A DNA stretch of 64,000 nucleotides from Benincasa hispida (Eukaryota > Streptophyta > Magnoliopsida > Cucurbitales > Cucurbitaceae), in contig NW_024064153.1 in the NCBI RefSeq assembly GCF_009727055.1, positions 862,922 through 926,921 on the forward strand, given 5' to 3'. Positions 34,005 through 45,520 of the stretch are shown piece by piece. Each line of letters starts with the position of its first letter. Within the stretch, counting starts at the first letter, position 1. Both the position numbers and the translations under genes were made by a program. The notes beneath the pieces were generated by a model. The model was not told the DNA's origin. It did not search any database and saw only the letters and a list, made by a program, of their open reading frames with translations.

Positions 34005-36266
34005 TTTTCAAAACTTGTTACTGAAAAACGAACAAAACTTTTATTAGATTTTGCTAAACCACATTTTAACCAATTAATTTTGCAAAACAGTTTCAAGTAC
34101 CCTAAGTGTAAAGACTTCTATTTGGCAATGATGCCCTAGCGAGGTAGGACAAACATCACTGGTGGGGTGATCAGATGCCCCTTCACTGGGATGAGACATT
34201 CTCAACCATTAGGCAGAACCAACTCTTGGAACTGAACCTAACAACCACCATTTATTTGGTCCAGAATTGTTAACCTTTAACAATTCCATGTAAGTGTGAC
34301 CCCTCGCTTTCGGTGCCAGAGTCCCGCCCTAATGAGCCCATCGTAGGGAAGAAGCAGATTAGGACAAGAGACTAAGTAACCTTATCCTCTTCCAAGTGAT
34401 CAAATAAAGAAACGCGCAAAACTGCCATCCTAGAGGGGGACACTCCCAGGGTGCCTCGAGGCTATACGCAGTAACTTTATTCAATCCAACGAGGGAGACC
34501 ATGGGATATGCTTTCGCACTTCCCGCTCCCACTTACTATGAACACTCTCTCCATCCACCTTGATATTGACCTACCCAAACACCATCCTTTAGAGGGACAC
34601 TCCTAGGGTGCCACGAGGCCGAGGGTAGATCTCATGGTGTAAACCATAAAGGAGAAACGTGAAAGGTTTAAATGAAGCATCATATGCCCCAAGTATCTCC
34701 CACTGAATGTTCTACCTAGGGGTTCATTAACCTAGACATTCTGGCTACTGATTTTAGTAAAGTCATCTTTTTAAGTCCGCTCATAAACAATTTTTTTCTA
34801 TAAAAGAAACAAGTTCAAGTAGTCACATTTAAACACTTTAATGGACCGTCCTTAACTTGCACACATGCATCAAATCTATCTAATTCACCTTTCCAGGTAG
34901 GTTCCTTGGTAGGGGTGTTACGTTTCTGTCAACTTAAATATCCCAGCCTAGCCAGAACCCGCCTTAGAAAAAGGTCCTTATAGATAGATTTGCTACACTT
35001 TAACCTATTATTAGTCAATTTAATCCTATTAATCTGATTAAAAGATTAAAGTCTAAGGGTTGCTAATCATATTAGAACCGTGATCTTAGGTCTATGTCAT
35101 CCAAGTTTTAAACATTTTAAAACCATGAATTAAACCTAAGTTAGCATGCATGTCTTTCTTATTGCTTTTAGTTCTAATTTCTCTTTAACCTTTAAAAAGA
35201 AACAACTAAAATACATTGCACATAACTAGGTGTTTATAACGCTTATAAAGTAACCTATGTGTTATGCTTCATGTAATGTCCAGTCATTACTATACATAAC
35301 TTTTATATACATGTAATAACCAAACAAACATGCTTTCTATACACCCTTATACTATAACAATTATAATATAAAGATGATGCATGTCAATGCTTTTTATGCA
35401 TGCATAAATATAACTCTTATATTATATGATGCATGAGCATACTCTTATATAATTAAATCATGCTTCTCTAAATTATAACATTTATAAGAAAGGGATGATG
35501 CATGACCAATGCATAACCTAAGGTGGGATTTACTATATGTGCATACCATATGACATATAATAAACATACATCTCATGTAATAAACCAAAGATTAATGGAC
35601 CGGGATGAACCTTTACAAAACCAGAATGAAAAAATTCTATCTATTTCAGTTTTCATCGAGCAAATCGGTTCACAGGCGAACTGGGTCTTGAACCATCGGG
35701 GAAGCTCCATGGTTTAGTAAACGCCATAGGTAAACGATCGCTTAGAGCACACTAGATGATAGCGCAAAAATGCTAAACGATCGCTTAGACGACAACGAGG
35801 CTGCGAAGCCTGATCATCTAGACAATCACTTAACATACGAAGAGGTAAACAATTTACCGTGCGTTACTCCACGATCATTTAATCAGGTACTAAAAGATGA
35901 AGCTTGTTGAGCTAAATGATTATCTAGTGCGCGCACACATTAAACGACTCTCGAACGATCAACTCTTGATCGTCTTCTTCCTCGAAGAACCACAACTCTT
36001 GCTCAAAACTTCTTCATGAACGACTCAAAACTCAAACTAACTTTGAATTACAGACTCGATAACAATTAATTATGCCCAAAAATGCAGGGGCCTTTACAAT
36101 TAATCGAAAATGTAAAAGAATTAATCAAACCGAGGTTTCATCCAAGAATACTCCATTAATCCACACATCCAAAAATAATTTAACAATTAAACAGAGAGTA
36201 GATATGCCCCCGTCGTGAATGTATATGAAATTCTTTGCAGTAATGAAATTGGAATATCAGAAACCT
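34005..36266 (-). mobile_element. 5' leader of the complete copia element
   Basis: There are 2.3 kb without coding signal between gag and PBS. It contains GCATGC plus ttataa-type short inverted repeats at 35180-35580 and a CGATCG-word array at 35720-35970. The same layout occurs in reverse order at 54550-57085. Confidence 0.8.
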
Positions 36267-36281
36267 GGCTCTGATACCAAT
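36267..36281 (-). promoter_or_regulatory. primer-binding site, initiator Met tRNA type
   Basis: The minus strand reads ATTGGTATCAGAGCC, the exact plant copia primer site, immediately next to the 5' LTR edge at 36282. Confidence 0.93.
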
Positions 36282-38372
36282 TGAAGGAACTCTTTAAACA
36301 AGAGTATCCATGAGTGGAAGCAGATCTTTCCAATTTCATTGTGACAGAATAACCACACATACATTTTGACAAATAGATATGCATTGTAACACTAATTACT
36401 GACATGCTTTAACAAATAAAATACAAAAGACTGAGAGACTTACTAGTTGAAGACAATCTTCAATCAAACTCGATCCAGTGGAAGCGAACTCCTCTACAGT
36501 CCTTATCGTCCAGCAAACAGTCGCCTAACAGCACCACGATCGTCTACATGATCGATAGCGCACGAACCAACAGCAACCGGGGACGACACCACCACTCGAA
36601 GTCCTTAGTATTCTCGGAGTAAGAATCCAAAGGGTGGACTTTGATGGAATTGGTAGAGGGGAGGAGGAAAAGCGATCGTGTTGAACGAACAAGCAAGTGG
36701 GAGATAGTAGAAGACTATCGTATAGTCAGGTGCTTATCGTTTAGGAAAAGGTACATGATTGTGTAGGTTTATCTAAGCGATCGTTTAGTTCCGCTCGGTG
36801 CGTTAAGTGATCGTGTAGATATCACGGGCAATCGTTTAGTGCGCGGGTGTGCGATCTTTTAGGAAGACGGGCACTATCGTATAAGCTCTCAACGCTATGC
36901 GATCGTTTACTTTCACACCATGAGCGATTTTTCTTGCGTCATTTACAAAATGAAATCAATTTTCATTTTATTCTTTAGTTACAAGAATTGAATTCGAACT
37001 TCCCACTTTCGCACGATTTCGAGGAAATACTCAGCCAATTATCTCATAACCGCCTAATTAATTAAATAATGAATATAATAATATGATATTCTTAATCTAT
37101 AGTTTGATATCATATATCTAATATAGTGTTTTCTCCTCTACTTGATATAAATCATATTTATATCCAATTTCCTCCAAAATAATGTATCTCATACATTTAG
37201 TCAATTATATCATATATAATTAATCAGTTCAATTATATCATATATAATCGAACTCCCTCTTGTCAATTTGAACATTTCAAACTGACCCAAAAACTGATTC
37301 TCAACTTTATCCAAGCTACCAATGGGACCTTATGGACCTATGGCTCAAAGCTCCAACGGTACATGAATAGTTGACTAAACTCTTTGGCCATGAGATCCAC
37401 CATCCGTTAATTGCCAAGCATTCCACTAAAGACCCACAACTGAACTCTTCTTATCATAGATATATTACTGTGTCCATTGGATATAACCAATCACGAGTAT
37501 GATAACCCTTCACATATGCTCGTAAGTACAACTCGGCCAATCTACCATTTTCCCCTGTAGTTACAACTCACTCCTTAAGTATCACTGATTCCTCTAATGA
37601 ACAATACAACATAGTCCAACTATGTGTGAACACTTCTCAGGCCAAGAGAAGGTGTGTGGCACCACATTGTTCAAGCCTTGGAATCAGCCGTTAAGGGAGC
37701 TATCTATCTACTTACCCCTGCGTTGGGGAAGGAGTGAATTCCATCTTGTGTAGCTGAGTTCCTAGCTCCAAAATCAAATGAATCCCTAAAGTGGTAGGTT
37801 TGAGTCGGCGAACTGGACACTCGCACCCATGCAAATTAAAGGACTGCCCTCAATGGCAGGAGTTCCCAACTCACTCAGGATTGAGGTCATGTTACCTATG
37901 GTCATCCTAGTGAAGTGAAGTCTCTACCATGAACGGTGTTATATAACGAGATGTTAACACTTCATGGTCAGGTCTTATACAAACTCTTTATGTAGGACAC
38001 CTCCACTCGCATGTCCTATATATGAATGATCAGGATCAGACCATCTATGACAAGTTACAACACTTGTAACTATTCCACAAAACGGGTCGCATCCGTAGGG
38101 TTACCAAGATAAGGTTTCCCTCTTATATCCATATACTACAGACCATTTTGGTTATCACTTAAGACATGATCCACTTGTATGTCACCACATACATCTTAAG
38201 TTACATAAAGACAATCAGGAATTTTAGTTTATTGGTTTGTGGTAAAGCAAATAAACATTCAAATGAGCAAAATCAAGAAGTGAAGTAAATATCATATGTT
38301 ATACATCACAAGAGTTCGTACAAACTGTTTACAAACTACTGGACACGAGACTTTAGGGCAACAACCCCAATA
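36282..38372 (-). repeat. 5' LTR of the complete copia element
   Basis: 2,091 bp, TGAAGGAACTC to ...CCCCAATA, where the last bases would be CCCCAACA, so one C to T change has hit the terminal dinucleotide context. It is the partner of 28131-30227 and carries the CGATCG-word array at 36715-36905. Confidence 0.92.
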
Positions 38373-38377
38373 ACAAC

Positions 38378-38548
38378 GACAACCAGGGATCTTATTTTAT
38401 TGGTTTGTGGTAAATGTAAATAAAATATCTCATATTTCATAGACAACAGTGAAGAAAATATCTCATATTATTACATCACAAGCATTTGTTCATACAGGTG
38501 TTTACAAACTATAGGACCCTACGAGAGTTTAGGGCATCAACCCCAACA
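38378..38548 (-). mobile_element. 3' LTR of outer minus copia element, part 2
   Basis: This resumes the LTR cut at 28130 and ends ...ATCAACCCCAACA at 38548. The purine tract complement ATCTCCCACTTGTCCT follows directly. That confirms the LTR belongs to the pol segment to its right. Confidence 0.85.
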
Positions 38549-38786
38549 ATCTCCCACTTGTCCTAAAGTGACTGGGTGTACAAGATAACAATAAGTACAA
38601 AAAAATAAACTAAGGCACTAAGGCCCAGTACAAAAATCTCCCACTGGCTCTAGTTCAGCCGCGGGCGATCCTATAGACCTATGCTCTGCAAATGACCCTA
38701 AAAAACTGTAGCCGTGAGAGCCTCCGTAAACGAGTCAGCAACGTTATGCTCCGAAGCGATCTTCGTGACTATCACGTCCCCTCGAG

Positions 38787-40240
38787 TTGGCAACAACGCC
38801 ACTATTGTCAAAATACAGTGTGATAGGTAGGTGCATATCTAGAACTACTTCCAAATCATCCAAGAATTTGTGTAGCCATACTTCTTTTTTAGCAGCTTCA
38901 CATAAGGCCATGTATTATACTTCCATTGTGAAGTCAGCGATACAACTTTGCTTAATGCTTCTCCAAACTATAGCTCCTCCATTAAGAGTGAAAACAGACC
39001 CCGAAGTAGATTTCATTGAATCTACATCAGTCTGGAAATCAGAATCAATATATCTTGTAAGGATCAAATCCTTAGGTCCATACACAAGCATATAGTCCCT
39101 CGTTGTCCTTAGATACTTGAGGATGTTTTTGACAGTAGTCCAATGACTGTGTCCTGGATTGGATTGGAACCTGCTGATGATTCCAACTGCAAAGCATATG
39201 TCAGGGCGTGTACATAACATTGCGTACATCAAACTCCCAATTGTAGATGCGTATGGAGTTCTTGTCATTTCCTCAACATCTTGAGGTGTCTTAGGACATT
39301 GTTCCTTTGACAAATGAATTCCATGTCTAAAAGGTAACATACCTCTTTTGGAATTTTGCATATTATATTTTGACAACATCTTGTCAATATAAGATGCCTG
39401 AGATAGTGCTAGAGTTCTATTCTTTAGTTTTCGAAATATTTGTATACCTAGAACGTATTGAGTATCACCCAAATCTTTCATTTGGAATTGTGTTGGTAAC
39501 CATCTCTTCACATCAGCAAGGAAGCTTGTCTCATTCCCAATGAGCAAGATATCATCAACATAAAGAACTAAGAATGCTACAGTCTTGTTGTTTATCTTCT
39601 TGTATACACAAGGTTCGTCAACATTCTGTTCAAAGCCATAAGATTTGATCACAATATCAAACCTTATATTCCAGGATCTTGATGCTTGTTTTAACCCATA
39701 AATGGATCGTTTAAGCTTAGAAACTTTTTGTTCCTATCCTTATTCGATGAACCCTTCTGGTTGAGACATAAAAATACTTTCATCAAGATAGCCGTTCAAA
39801 AAAGTTGGCTTGACATCCATTTGCCATATTAGTCATAATATGTGGCAATGGATAGAAGTATTCTAATTGATTTTACCATGGCAACGGGAGAAAAAGTTCC
39901 TTCATAATCAACCCCTTATCTTTGGGTAAAACCTTTCACCACGAGTTTGGCTTTATAGGTTTGCACCTTGCCAGTTTGGTCTCGTTTTCTCTTGTAGATC
40001 CATTTGCAACCTATGGGTTTAACCCCATATGGTTGATCTACAAGTTCCCAGACAGAGTTGAAGTACATAGACTCCATTTCAACGTTCATGGCTTTTATCC
40101 ATTATTCCCTATCAATATCTTCCATTGCCTTTTTAAAGGTTAATGGATCCTCTAAACCATCATCCTGTATGATGTCTTGAGTTTTTGTTAAACCCATATA
40201 ACGTTCAGATTGTTGAATAACCCTCCCACTACGTTGAAGC
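38787..40240 (-). pseudogene. copia reverse transcriptase and RNase H of outer element
   Basis: The best-preserved pol frame in the window is 39652-38915 (245 aa). It has the catalytic VLYVDDILLIGNE near residue 30, FQMKDLGDTQYVLGIQIFR, PYASTIGSLMYAMLCTRPDICF, FQSNPGHSHWTTVKNILKYLR and KSTSGSVFTLNGGA. The end of RNase H (LYFDNSG-like, 38790-38910) and the RT start (FLNGYLDESIFMSQPEGF near 39750-39810; SIYGLKQASRSWN near 39665-39705) are readable in other frames with stops. It is the catalytic core of a copia polymerase, no longer intact. Confidence 0.93.
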
Positions 40241-40244
40241 ATAC

Positions 40245-40831
40245 TCAACTTTTGAGATGGACGTGATGGGACAACAACAGTTGTTGATGGACCAGCTTGA
40301 TCAACAACTCTTGTTGATGTTCTGTAGCATATTTGGTCATTTCTTGCAATATTAGTTTATTGCACGGTAGATGATTTTTTATATGTTCTTCTTCCAAGAA
40401 TGTAGTGTTTGTCGATACAAATACTTTGTCTTCTTGGGGATCATAGAACAATCCTCCTTTTGTTTCTTTAGGGTATCCTATAAAAGGCATAATTTCGAAC
40501 GTGTTTCCAGTTTCTTAGGATTTTGTACCAGCACGTGTGCTGGACAACCCCAAATATGAAAATGACATAAACTAGTTTTGCGTCCTTTCCATAATTCATA
40601 CGGTGTTTCTGAAACACTTTTTGAAGGAACAATGTTTAGAATAAATACTGCAATTTGTACTGCATACCCCCAAAAGGATTTAGGTAACTGAGCATAACTC
40701 ATCATTGATCAGACCATGTCTAACAAGGTTCGATTTCTCCTTTCTACAACAACGTTTTGCTGTGGTGTTTCAGGTGTCGTGAGCTGGGATTGAATTCCAT
40801 GTTCTGCTAGATAGTTCTGAAATTGTAAATC
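40245..40831 (-). pseudogene. copia integrase C-terminal half of outer element
   Basis: Minus frames 40705-40478 and 40490-40245 carry SFWGYAVQIAVFILN, PYELWKGRK, FHIWGCPAHVLVQNP, RSKLCL, GYPKETKGGLFYDPQEDK and VSTNTTFLEEEH, with a 1-base slip near 40485. The reading is cut at 40831 by a gypsy element. The N-terminal half of the same integrase resumes at 59061. Confidence 0.9.
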
Positions 40832-41090
40832 TGTTAGGAACCAGGTAGTATGGGATTCCTTTGTCCCACATTGGTTAGAATGGGATGACCAATGTGGTAC
40901 TTAAGTGGCTTGGCTCTCCCACCCGAATAGCTAGCTTTTGGGGTGTGGTTCTCTAAGGTGCTTAAGTACCTAACAATGATAGGCATCTTACTCAAAAAAG
41001 GAAGAGTAAAAGGTTGGAAGGAGCGTCGACGTCAGCGGTTGAGTTCGTTAGGGAGGTTAAGAACCGCAACTGAACCTTGATGCGCCGGCT
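40832..41090 (+). repeat. 5' LTR of the gypsy element, first part
   Basis: It begins TGTTAGGAACCAGG and passes through 'gataggcatcttactc' to about 41090. There a minus-strand gypsy fragment with 'gcgatcgca'-rich sequence begins. The LTR resumes near 45240 and ends at 45489 with CTAACA. Confidence 0.7.
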
Positions 41091-41386
41091 TGATGCGGCC
41101 ACCTTCTTGAGAAGATTTTTCGCGAGCGCAAATGATCGCATAGCCTTGCGATCGCAATCTCTTAAGGCGCTCGGACGTTAATTTCTTCGAATCATATTTT
41201 CGCCTTGCGCCAATGCATTTTCTGCACAAAAATACATAAGTTAGCTGTTTTAATGCGATGGCTGCATGCGATCGCAATGTTGTGAACTTAATGCTTTTGG
41301 ACGCAATATTGTATATTTTTACCATCGCAATCCTGCATTGTTTTATAACTTTGTGCTGTAATAACGTGCATTTTTGCCCGTTATCA
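41091..41386 (-). mobile_element. LTR fragment of a second gypsy family
   Basis: Read on the minus strand it starts TGATAACGGGCAAAAATGC at 41386. A polypurine tract AAATTTGGGGGTG lies immediately upstream (41387-41399), a hallmark of plant non-chromovirus gypsy elements. About 300 bases remain. The LTR at 50788 starts in a similar way (TGATAAATGG) and may be a relative. Confidence 0.65.
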
Positions 41387-41399
41387 CACCCCCAAATTT

Positions 41400-42740
41400 A
41401 AAACAATGCTTGTCCTCAAGCATAAGCTAAAGATTTTCTTTAGAAAGTCGATCGCCTTCTCTTTCCTAGATTTCTCAAGGGACCCTTATTCAAATCCTAT
41501 GCACCAAAATCTCCTTAATTTTTATCCAGGCCTCTTAAAATATTTTTAATATTTAGGGACCGCAAGTTTAACCTTAAAAAAAACTTTACTAGATTCCAGG
41601 GCATCGCATGATTTATTTTATAAAAAATAAATTCATTGGGGTATTTTGAAATGATTTTTATCCTTGCATATTTTAGACACATATATATATATTTTTTCTA
41701 TATGACCTTGCGCTGATCCAAGTACCTAGCCTTCGTTTTGGCTTGCCCCTACGTGTGTTATGCGGACATCCAACTACGAGCAAGGCGCTCTTTCTTAGTC
41801 TAAACTCATGCCCATTTGGTAGCGGAGTTGCGATCATTTATTTATGTGTTGATCACGATTCCTGCCTTTGTTTTGGCTTGCCCCCACAGGTGTCATGTGA
41901 ACATCCAACTACGAATAGGATCCGATCGCAACGTTTTTTTTTTTGTAGAACCTAAAAATAGTAAGGTCGAAAATGAATACCGCACCCCCAAATTTAAAAT
42001 ATAGCAATGTCCCCATTGCTTAAAGATTGAAAGAAGTCATATGATGCTCTTAGAAAGTTTCGTACAAAGTCAGTTTGAAAGAAAGTTAGCAGACCACTAA
42101 CTTCTAGAAATATTTCATGAGTTGACTGTCCTAAAATTTAGTTGACTCTAGTATATATGAAAAAATAGAGGCATGCGTTTCATCATTGAAATCATAATTG
42201 GCAAGGAGAAATAATGCGGTGACTTACTAAATTAATCAATGTTAAATGATTGCGCCGACTAAAGAGGATGCGATGATAAAATTTTCAAAATTAAAATGCG
42301 ATGCGATAGAACAACATTTGGAAATAATGAAGTCAAGGAAAGATACAACCCCCAAATTTGCGTTGTCGCCCACATTATTTGTGAACACATCCTTCTTTGC
42401 AGCGAACTGCTTTCTTCGATTGCAGTGACGGAATAAGCTAGGTGCATCTTTCGTGTGTAGCGCCTCCACAATTTTTCACCACAATCGTTTGCAAAGAAAA
42501 CATTGAGAGGGTCAAATAAAAAAATGAAGTTAACAAAATCATTTACTACGATCGTTCAACACGATCACATTCTTCCCCCTTTTTTATAATAAAGACAAAT
42601 ATACGATAATAGTTAAAAGAAAGGTAATGAAAGTTCATGAAGCATTGATATATTAAAAAAAAATAGTCCAAAAGGATTGCGTCCCTGATGAGTTTGAGTC
42701 ACATAGTAACGCAGGGACTGCTTATTTCAATTTGGACTTT
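41400..42740 (-). mobile_element. 3' internal non-coding region of second gypsy family
   Basis: No coding signal is seen. Next to the polypurine tract, 'aatgcttgtcctcaagcataagct' is typical of the tail of such elements. Positions 42087-42455 are repeated directly at 44888-45250. Two copies of a motif with 'ttggcttgcccc..c' and 'catccaactacga' occur at 41738-41780 and 41873-41920. Confidence 0.5.
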
Positions 42741-43253
42741 TTACATCCACGACAGTTTTCTCTTCTTTTCTCGGTCTTTTGGGATCTTGATTGCCTTAAT
42801 CCAGAGATTTTCCTCGTTAATGTTCATCATGATCTCCCCCTTGTGCACATCAATTTGAGTGCGACCGGTCGAGAGGAATGGTCGCCCCAATATGATGTGC
42901 GCATCGTCTTCTGCTTTATAGTCTAGAATGATGAAGTCTGTCGGCAAGTTGAATTTGTCAATTAAAATTGTGGCATCTTTCACCTCTCCCTCGGGATGTA
43001 TTCAGGATCAGTCCACAACTAGGATGGTCTCCGTCATGGGCATGAGTTTGCCCATATTCAATCGTTTGAAGATTGATAGTGGCATTACGTTTATACTCGC
43101 CCCAAGATCGCATAGTGTTTGACCAATTTTGACCCTTCCAATTGAGCATGGTATCGTGAAGATTCCTAGGTCGCACATTTTTTGTGGAATCGTCGTATTT
43201 TGCATTACTTCCATTGTAATGATCTTTCCTTCATCATTCTGTTTCTTTTTCAA
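42741..43253 (-). pseudogene. gypsy aspartic protease and linker, second family
   Basis: Minus frames 43253-43008 and 42983-42741 give PQKMCDLGIFTIPCSIG, then TLCDLGASINVMPLSIFKRLNMG (positions about 43135-43070). In the family LCDLGA(S)INVMP is the active-site block, with Asp before Leu-Gly-Ala. FIILDYKAEDDAHIILGRPFL and GRTQIDVHKGEI follow after a frame slip. This is the protease of Athila-like gypsy elements, broken by a frameshift near 42985. Confidence 0.85.
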
Positions 43254-44830
43254 TCTTTGCAGGAAAGATGGTAGCTGGACTTCTTATATCTCGTGTTCTA
43301 GAGGCTTGAAGGTGGACGCAACTTTTGGGTTCATCTTCTCGGACTCTTCTGAATCATATGTCAACGGGTCCTCGATTTTCACCGCATTCAAGTTGGTCGT
43401 GATGGGTTCTTCCCCTACTTCCACTATCATTTTTTCACTTAGCAAAGAGACTGCTAAGCATTGCTTCTTTCCTATATCCCCAACGTTGCGAGGGAGCTCA
43501 GTTGAGCTCGACAACACTCCTTGTGGTCTATTTTGAGTTCGCCCGCAATCTGTCCTAACTTAATTTCAAGATTTCGGATGGACGTTGCTTGATTCTGAAG
43601 CACTAATTCATTCTTCTCAATATACTGCTTCAGCAAGCTCTCTAAGGATGAAGATTGCGGTGCCTGCGAACTGCTGGCTTGATTTTGCGTTTGACCGTTG
43701 GTACGCGGGAAAACTCCCGGTGGCCCTTCTTTTTGCGCCACTGATTAAAAATTTTGCTGTTGATTTTTCCACGAGAAGTTAGGGTGGTTTCTCCACCGGG
43801 GGTTGTATGTATCAGAGAAAGGGTTATTCTTTATGAAGCATACTGACCGCGGATTTCTTGGGCATTCTTCCATCGGATGTGCTTCTCCACAGATGACACA
43901 ACTTGTGGTCATTTGAGCAATTGCGTTGACCCCTTTTTGCATTCCCGTGCTATTAATTGAGATGCCTCAAACTCATCATCACAGTCATTTGGTTCTAAAG
44001 GGATGTGATGGCCCCGTTGTTTGCATCACTGTCTTTAATTCTTAATCTTTGATCGCTTTCTCTCCAGTCCTCGTGATTTTTTGAAATGCGATCAAGTATA
44101 TTTTCCGCCTCATCGCAAGTTTTATCAAGCAGACCACAAGCTGCTGCCGCATTTGCAGCCGTCTGCGATGCAGGGTTTAATCCTTGGTAGAAAACCTCCA
44201 TCTATAAGCAGTCTTGTAAGCTGTTATGCAGGCAATCTCTTACTAGCCTCTTAAACCTCGCCCAAGCATCAATGAGCGATTCGTCAATTTCCTGTTCAAA
44301 ATTCGTAATTAACTTTCTCCTTCTTGCGTTGAACTTTTCCACTACTTGTTCCCACGATGTTATCTCCCCTGGTTCGAGAGAATAAGCCTATTTCCGTGCT
44401 TGATTGCATAAGGAAATGAGAACAACGTTAGTCAAACCTCCTCGGTAAAGATATTTGGGAACACAAAAGTGTTGCAGATTTCAATAAAACTCTAGAGATG
44501 GGCGTGCAGATACTCGCCACGCCTTCCACCAAACTGTCCGACCATTTAAATATCTGTAACATAACCGATTTCATTTTAAACCTTGATCTGTCTAGCGCTG
44601 GCCTCATGATTCCTGGGAAGAAATCATATAGGTTGGGCGATGCCTAGTCCCGAATGGGTTTATTGCGATCATTCGCCAGGAAGATGGGGTCGGCCATTAT
44701 ATTATTTGCGTTTGTGACCCTCTCTTCTGGTTATTCCGCCATTCTTGGAGTTCTATATTGTTGTTGTTGGCGGTTGGTTCTAAATCTTCGTCGAAACGTT
44801 CTTTCAATCTTTGGGTCGTAATTCGTCAGA
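43254..44830 (-). pseudogene. gypsy Gag, second family
   Basis: Minus pieces in changing frames include EVFYQGLNPASQTAANAAAACGL..KTCDEA and LDRISKNHEDW (44201-43995). A zinc knuckle follows (CVICGEAHPMEECP, about 43905-43860), then NPFSDTYNPRWRNHPNFSW, and a Q/S-rich linker with SLESLLKQYIEKNE (43741-43472). The order gag domain, knuckle, linker, protease matches plant Athila/Tat-type gypsy elements. Stops near 43950 and 44200 break it. No RT or integrase of this family is present. Confidence 0.85.
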
Positions 44831-44887
44831 GATTGAAAGCTGCAAAGAAAATAAAAAAATTACCGTTAGCATAAAGTATTGCCGAAG

Positions 44888-45250
44888 TCCCCTAACTTCT
44901 AGAAATATTTCATGAGTTGACTGTCCTAAAATTTAGTTGACTCTAGTATATACGTAAAAATAGAGGCATGCATTTCATCATTGAAATCATAATTGGCAAG
45001 GAGAAATAATGCAGTGACTTACTAAATTAATAAGTGTTAAATGATTGCGCCGACTAAAAAGGATGCGACAATAAAATTTTCAAAATTAAAATGCGATGCG
45101 ATAGAGCAACATTTGGAAATAACGAAGTCAAGGAAAGATACAACCCCCAAATTTGCGTTGTCGCCCACATTATTTATGAACGCATCCTTCTTTGCGGCGA
45201 ATTGCTTTTTTTTTTATTGCGCTAACTGAATAAGCTAGGTGCGTCTTCGA
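44888..45250. repeat. direct repeat copy of 42087-42455
   Basis: The two stretches share continuous similarity from 'ctaacttctagaaatatttcatgagttg' to 'aataagctaggtgc', with about one difference in 15-20 bases by eye, in the same orientation. They bracket the gag-protease fragment. Both contain a short open reading (60-62 aa), which I regard as chance. Confidence 0.85.
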
Positions 45251-45489
45251 TTGTGTAGGAGTTTGTAAGCGATTGTGGATTATTTTGTAAGCGATCGTCT
45301 AGTAATTCTTAGCGACCATGTAGAACTTCTAAACGATCGTTTAGTATTTGATAAACGATCAAGAAGCAATTGTAAGTGATCGTTTAGTCCTGTTTGACAC
45401 TATCGTTTAATAAAGAACTCAGTCTTCGTTTAGCTGTTGTGCTGGCTGGTTACATAATCAAAGTATTAATAAGAATCAGTTTCCTAACA
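45240..45489 (+). repeat. 5' LTR of the gypsy element, last part, with CGATCG array
   Basis: It contains a perfect CTAAACGATCGTTTAG palindrome (45329-45344) and several variants, ends ...TTTCCTAACA, and is closely matched by 58795-59055. The PBS follows. Confidence 0.85.
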
Positions 45490-45504
45490 AATTGGTCTCA
45501 GAGC
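45490..45504 (+). promoter_or_regulatory. primer-binding site of the gypsy element
   Basis: AATTGGTCTCAGAGC lies directly after the LTR end. It differs by one base (C for A) from the initiator-Met type TTGGTATCAGAGC. Confidence 0.7.
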
Positions 45505-45520
45505 AATCACCTGGGAAAGC

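Larger units (their letters stand above)
28131..38372 (-). mobile_element. complete Ty1/copia element (family A), degenerate
   Basis: This 10.2-kb unit has all structural parts: 3' LTR 28131-30227, polypurine tract at 30228, RNase H, RT, integrase, protease and gag from left to right on the minus strand, leader, PBS 36267-36281 and 5' LTR 36282-38372. The flanks ACAAT (28126-28130) and ACAAC (38373-38377) are a 4/5 target duplication. The undisturbed copy at 25877-25891 supports ACAAC as the original. It is inserted into the LTR of another family-A element. Frameshifts, stops and an RT deletion show it is inactive. Confidence 0.92.

Noticed and set aside
42246..42428. Repeated 60-62 aa frame (also at 45041-45229)
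   Set aside because: The frame is conserved only because the DNA is a direct repeat; it shows no protein similarity and overlaps other frames.
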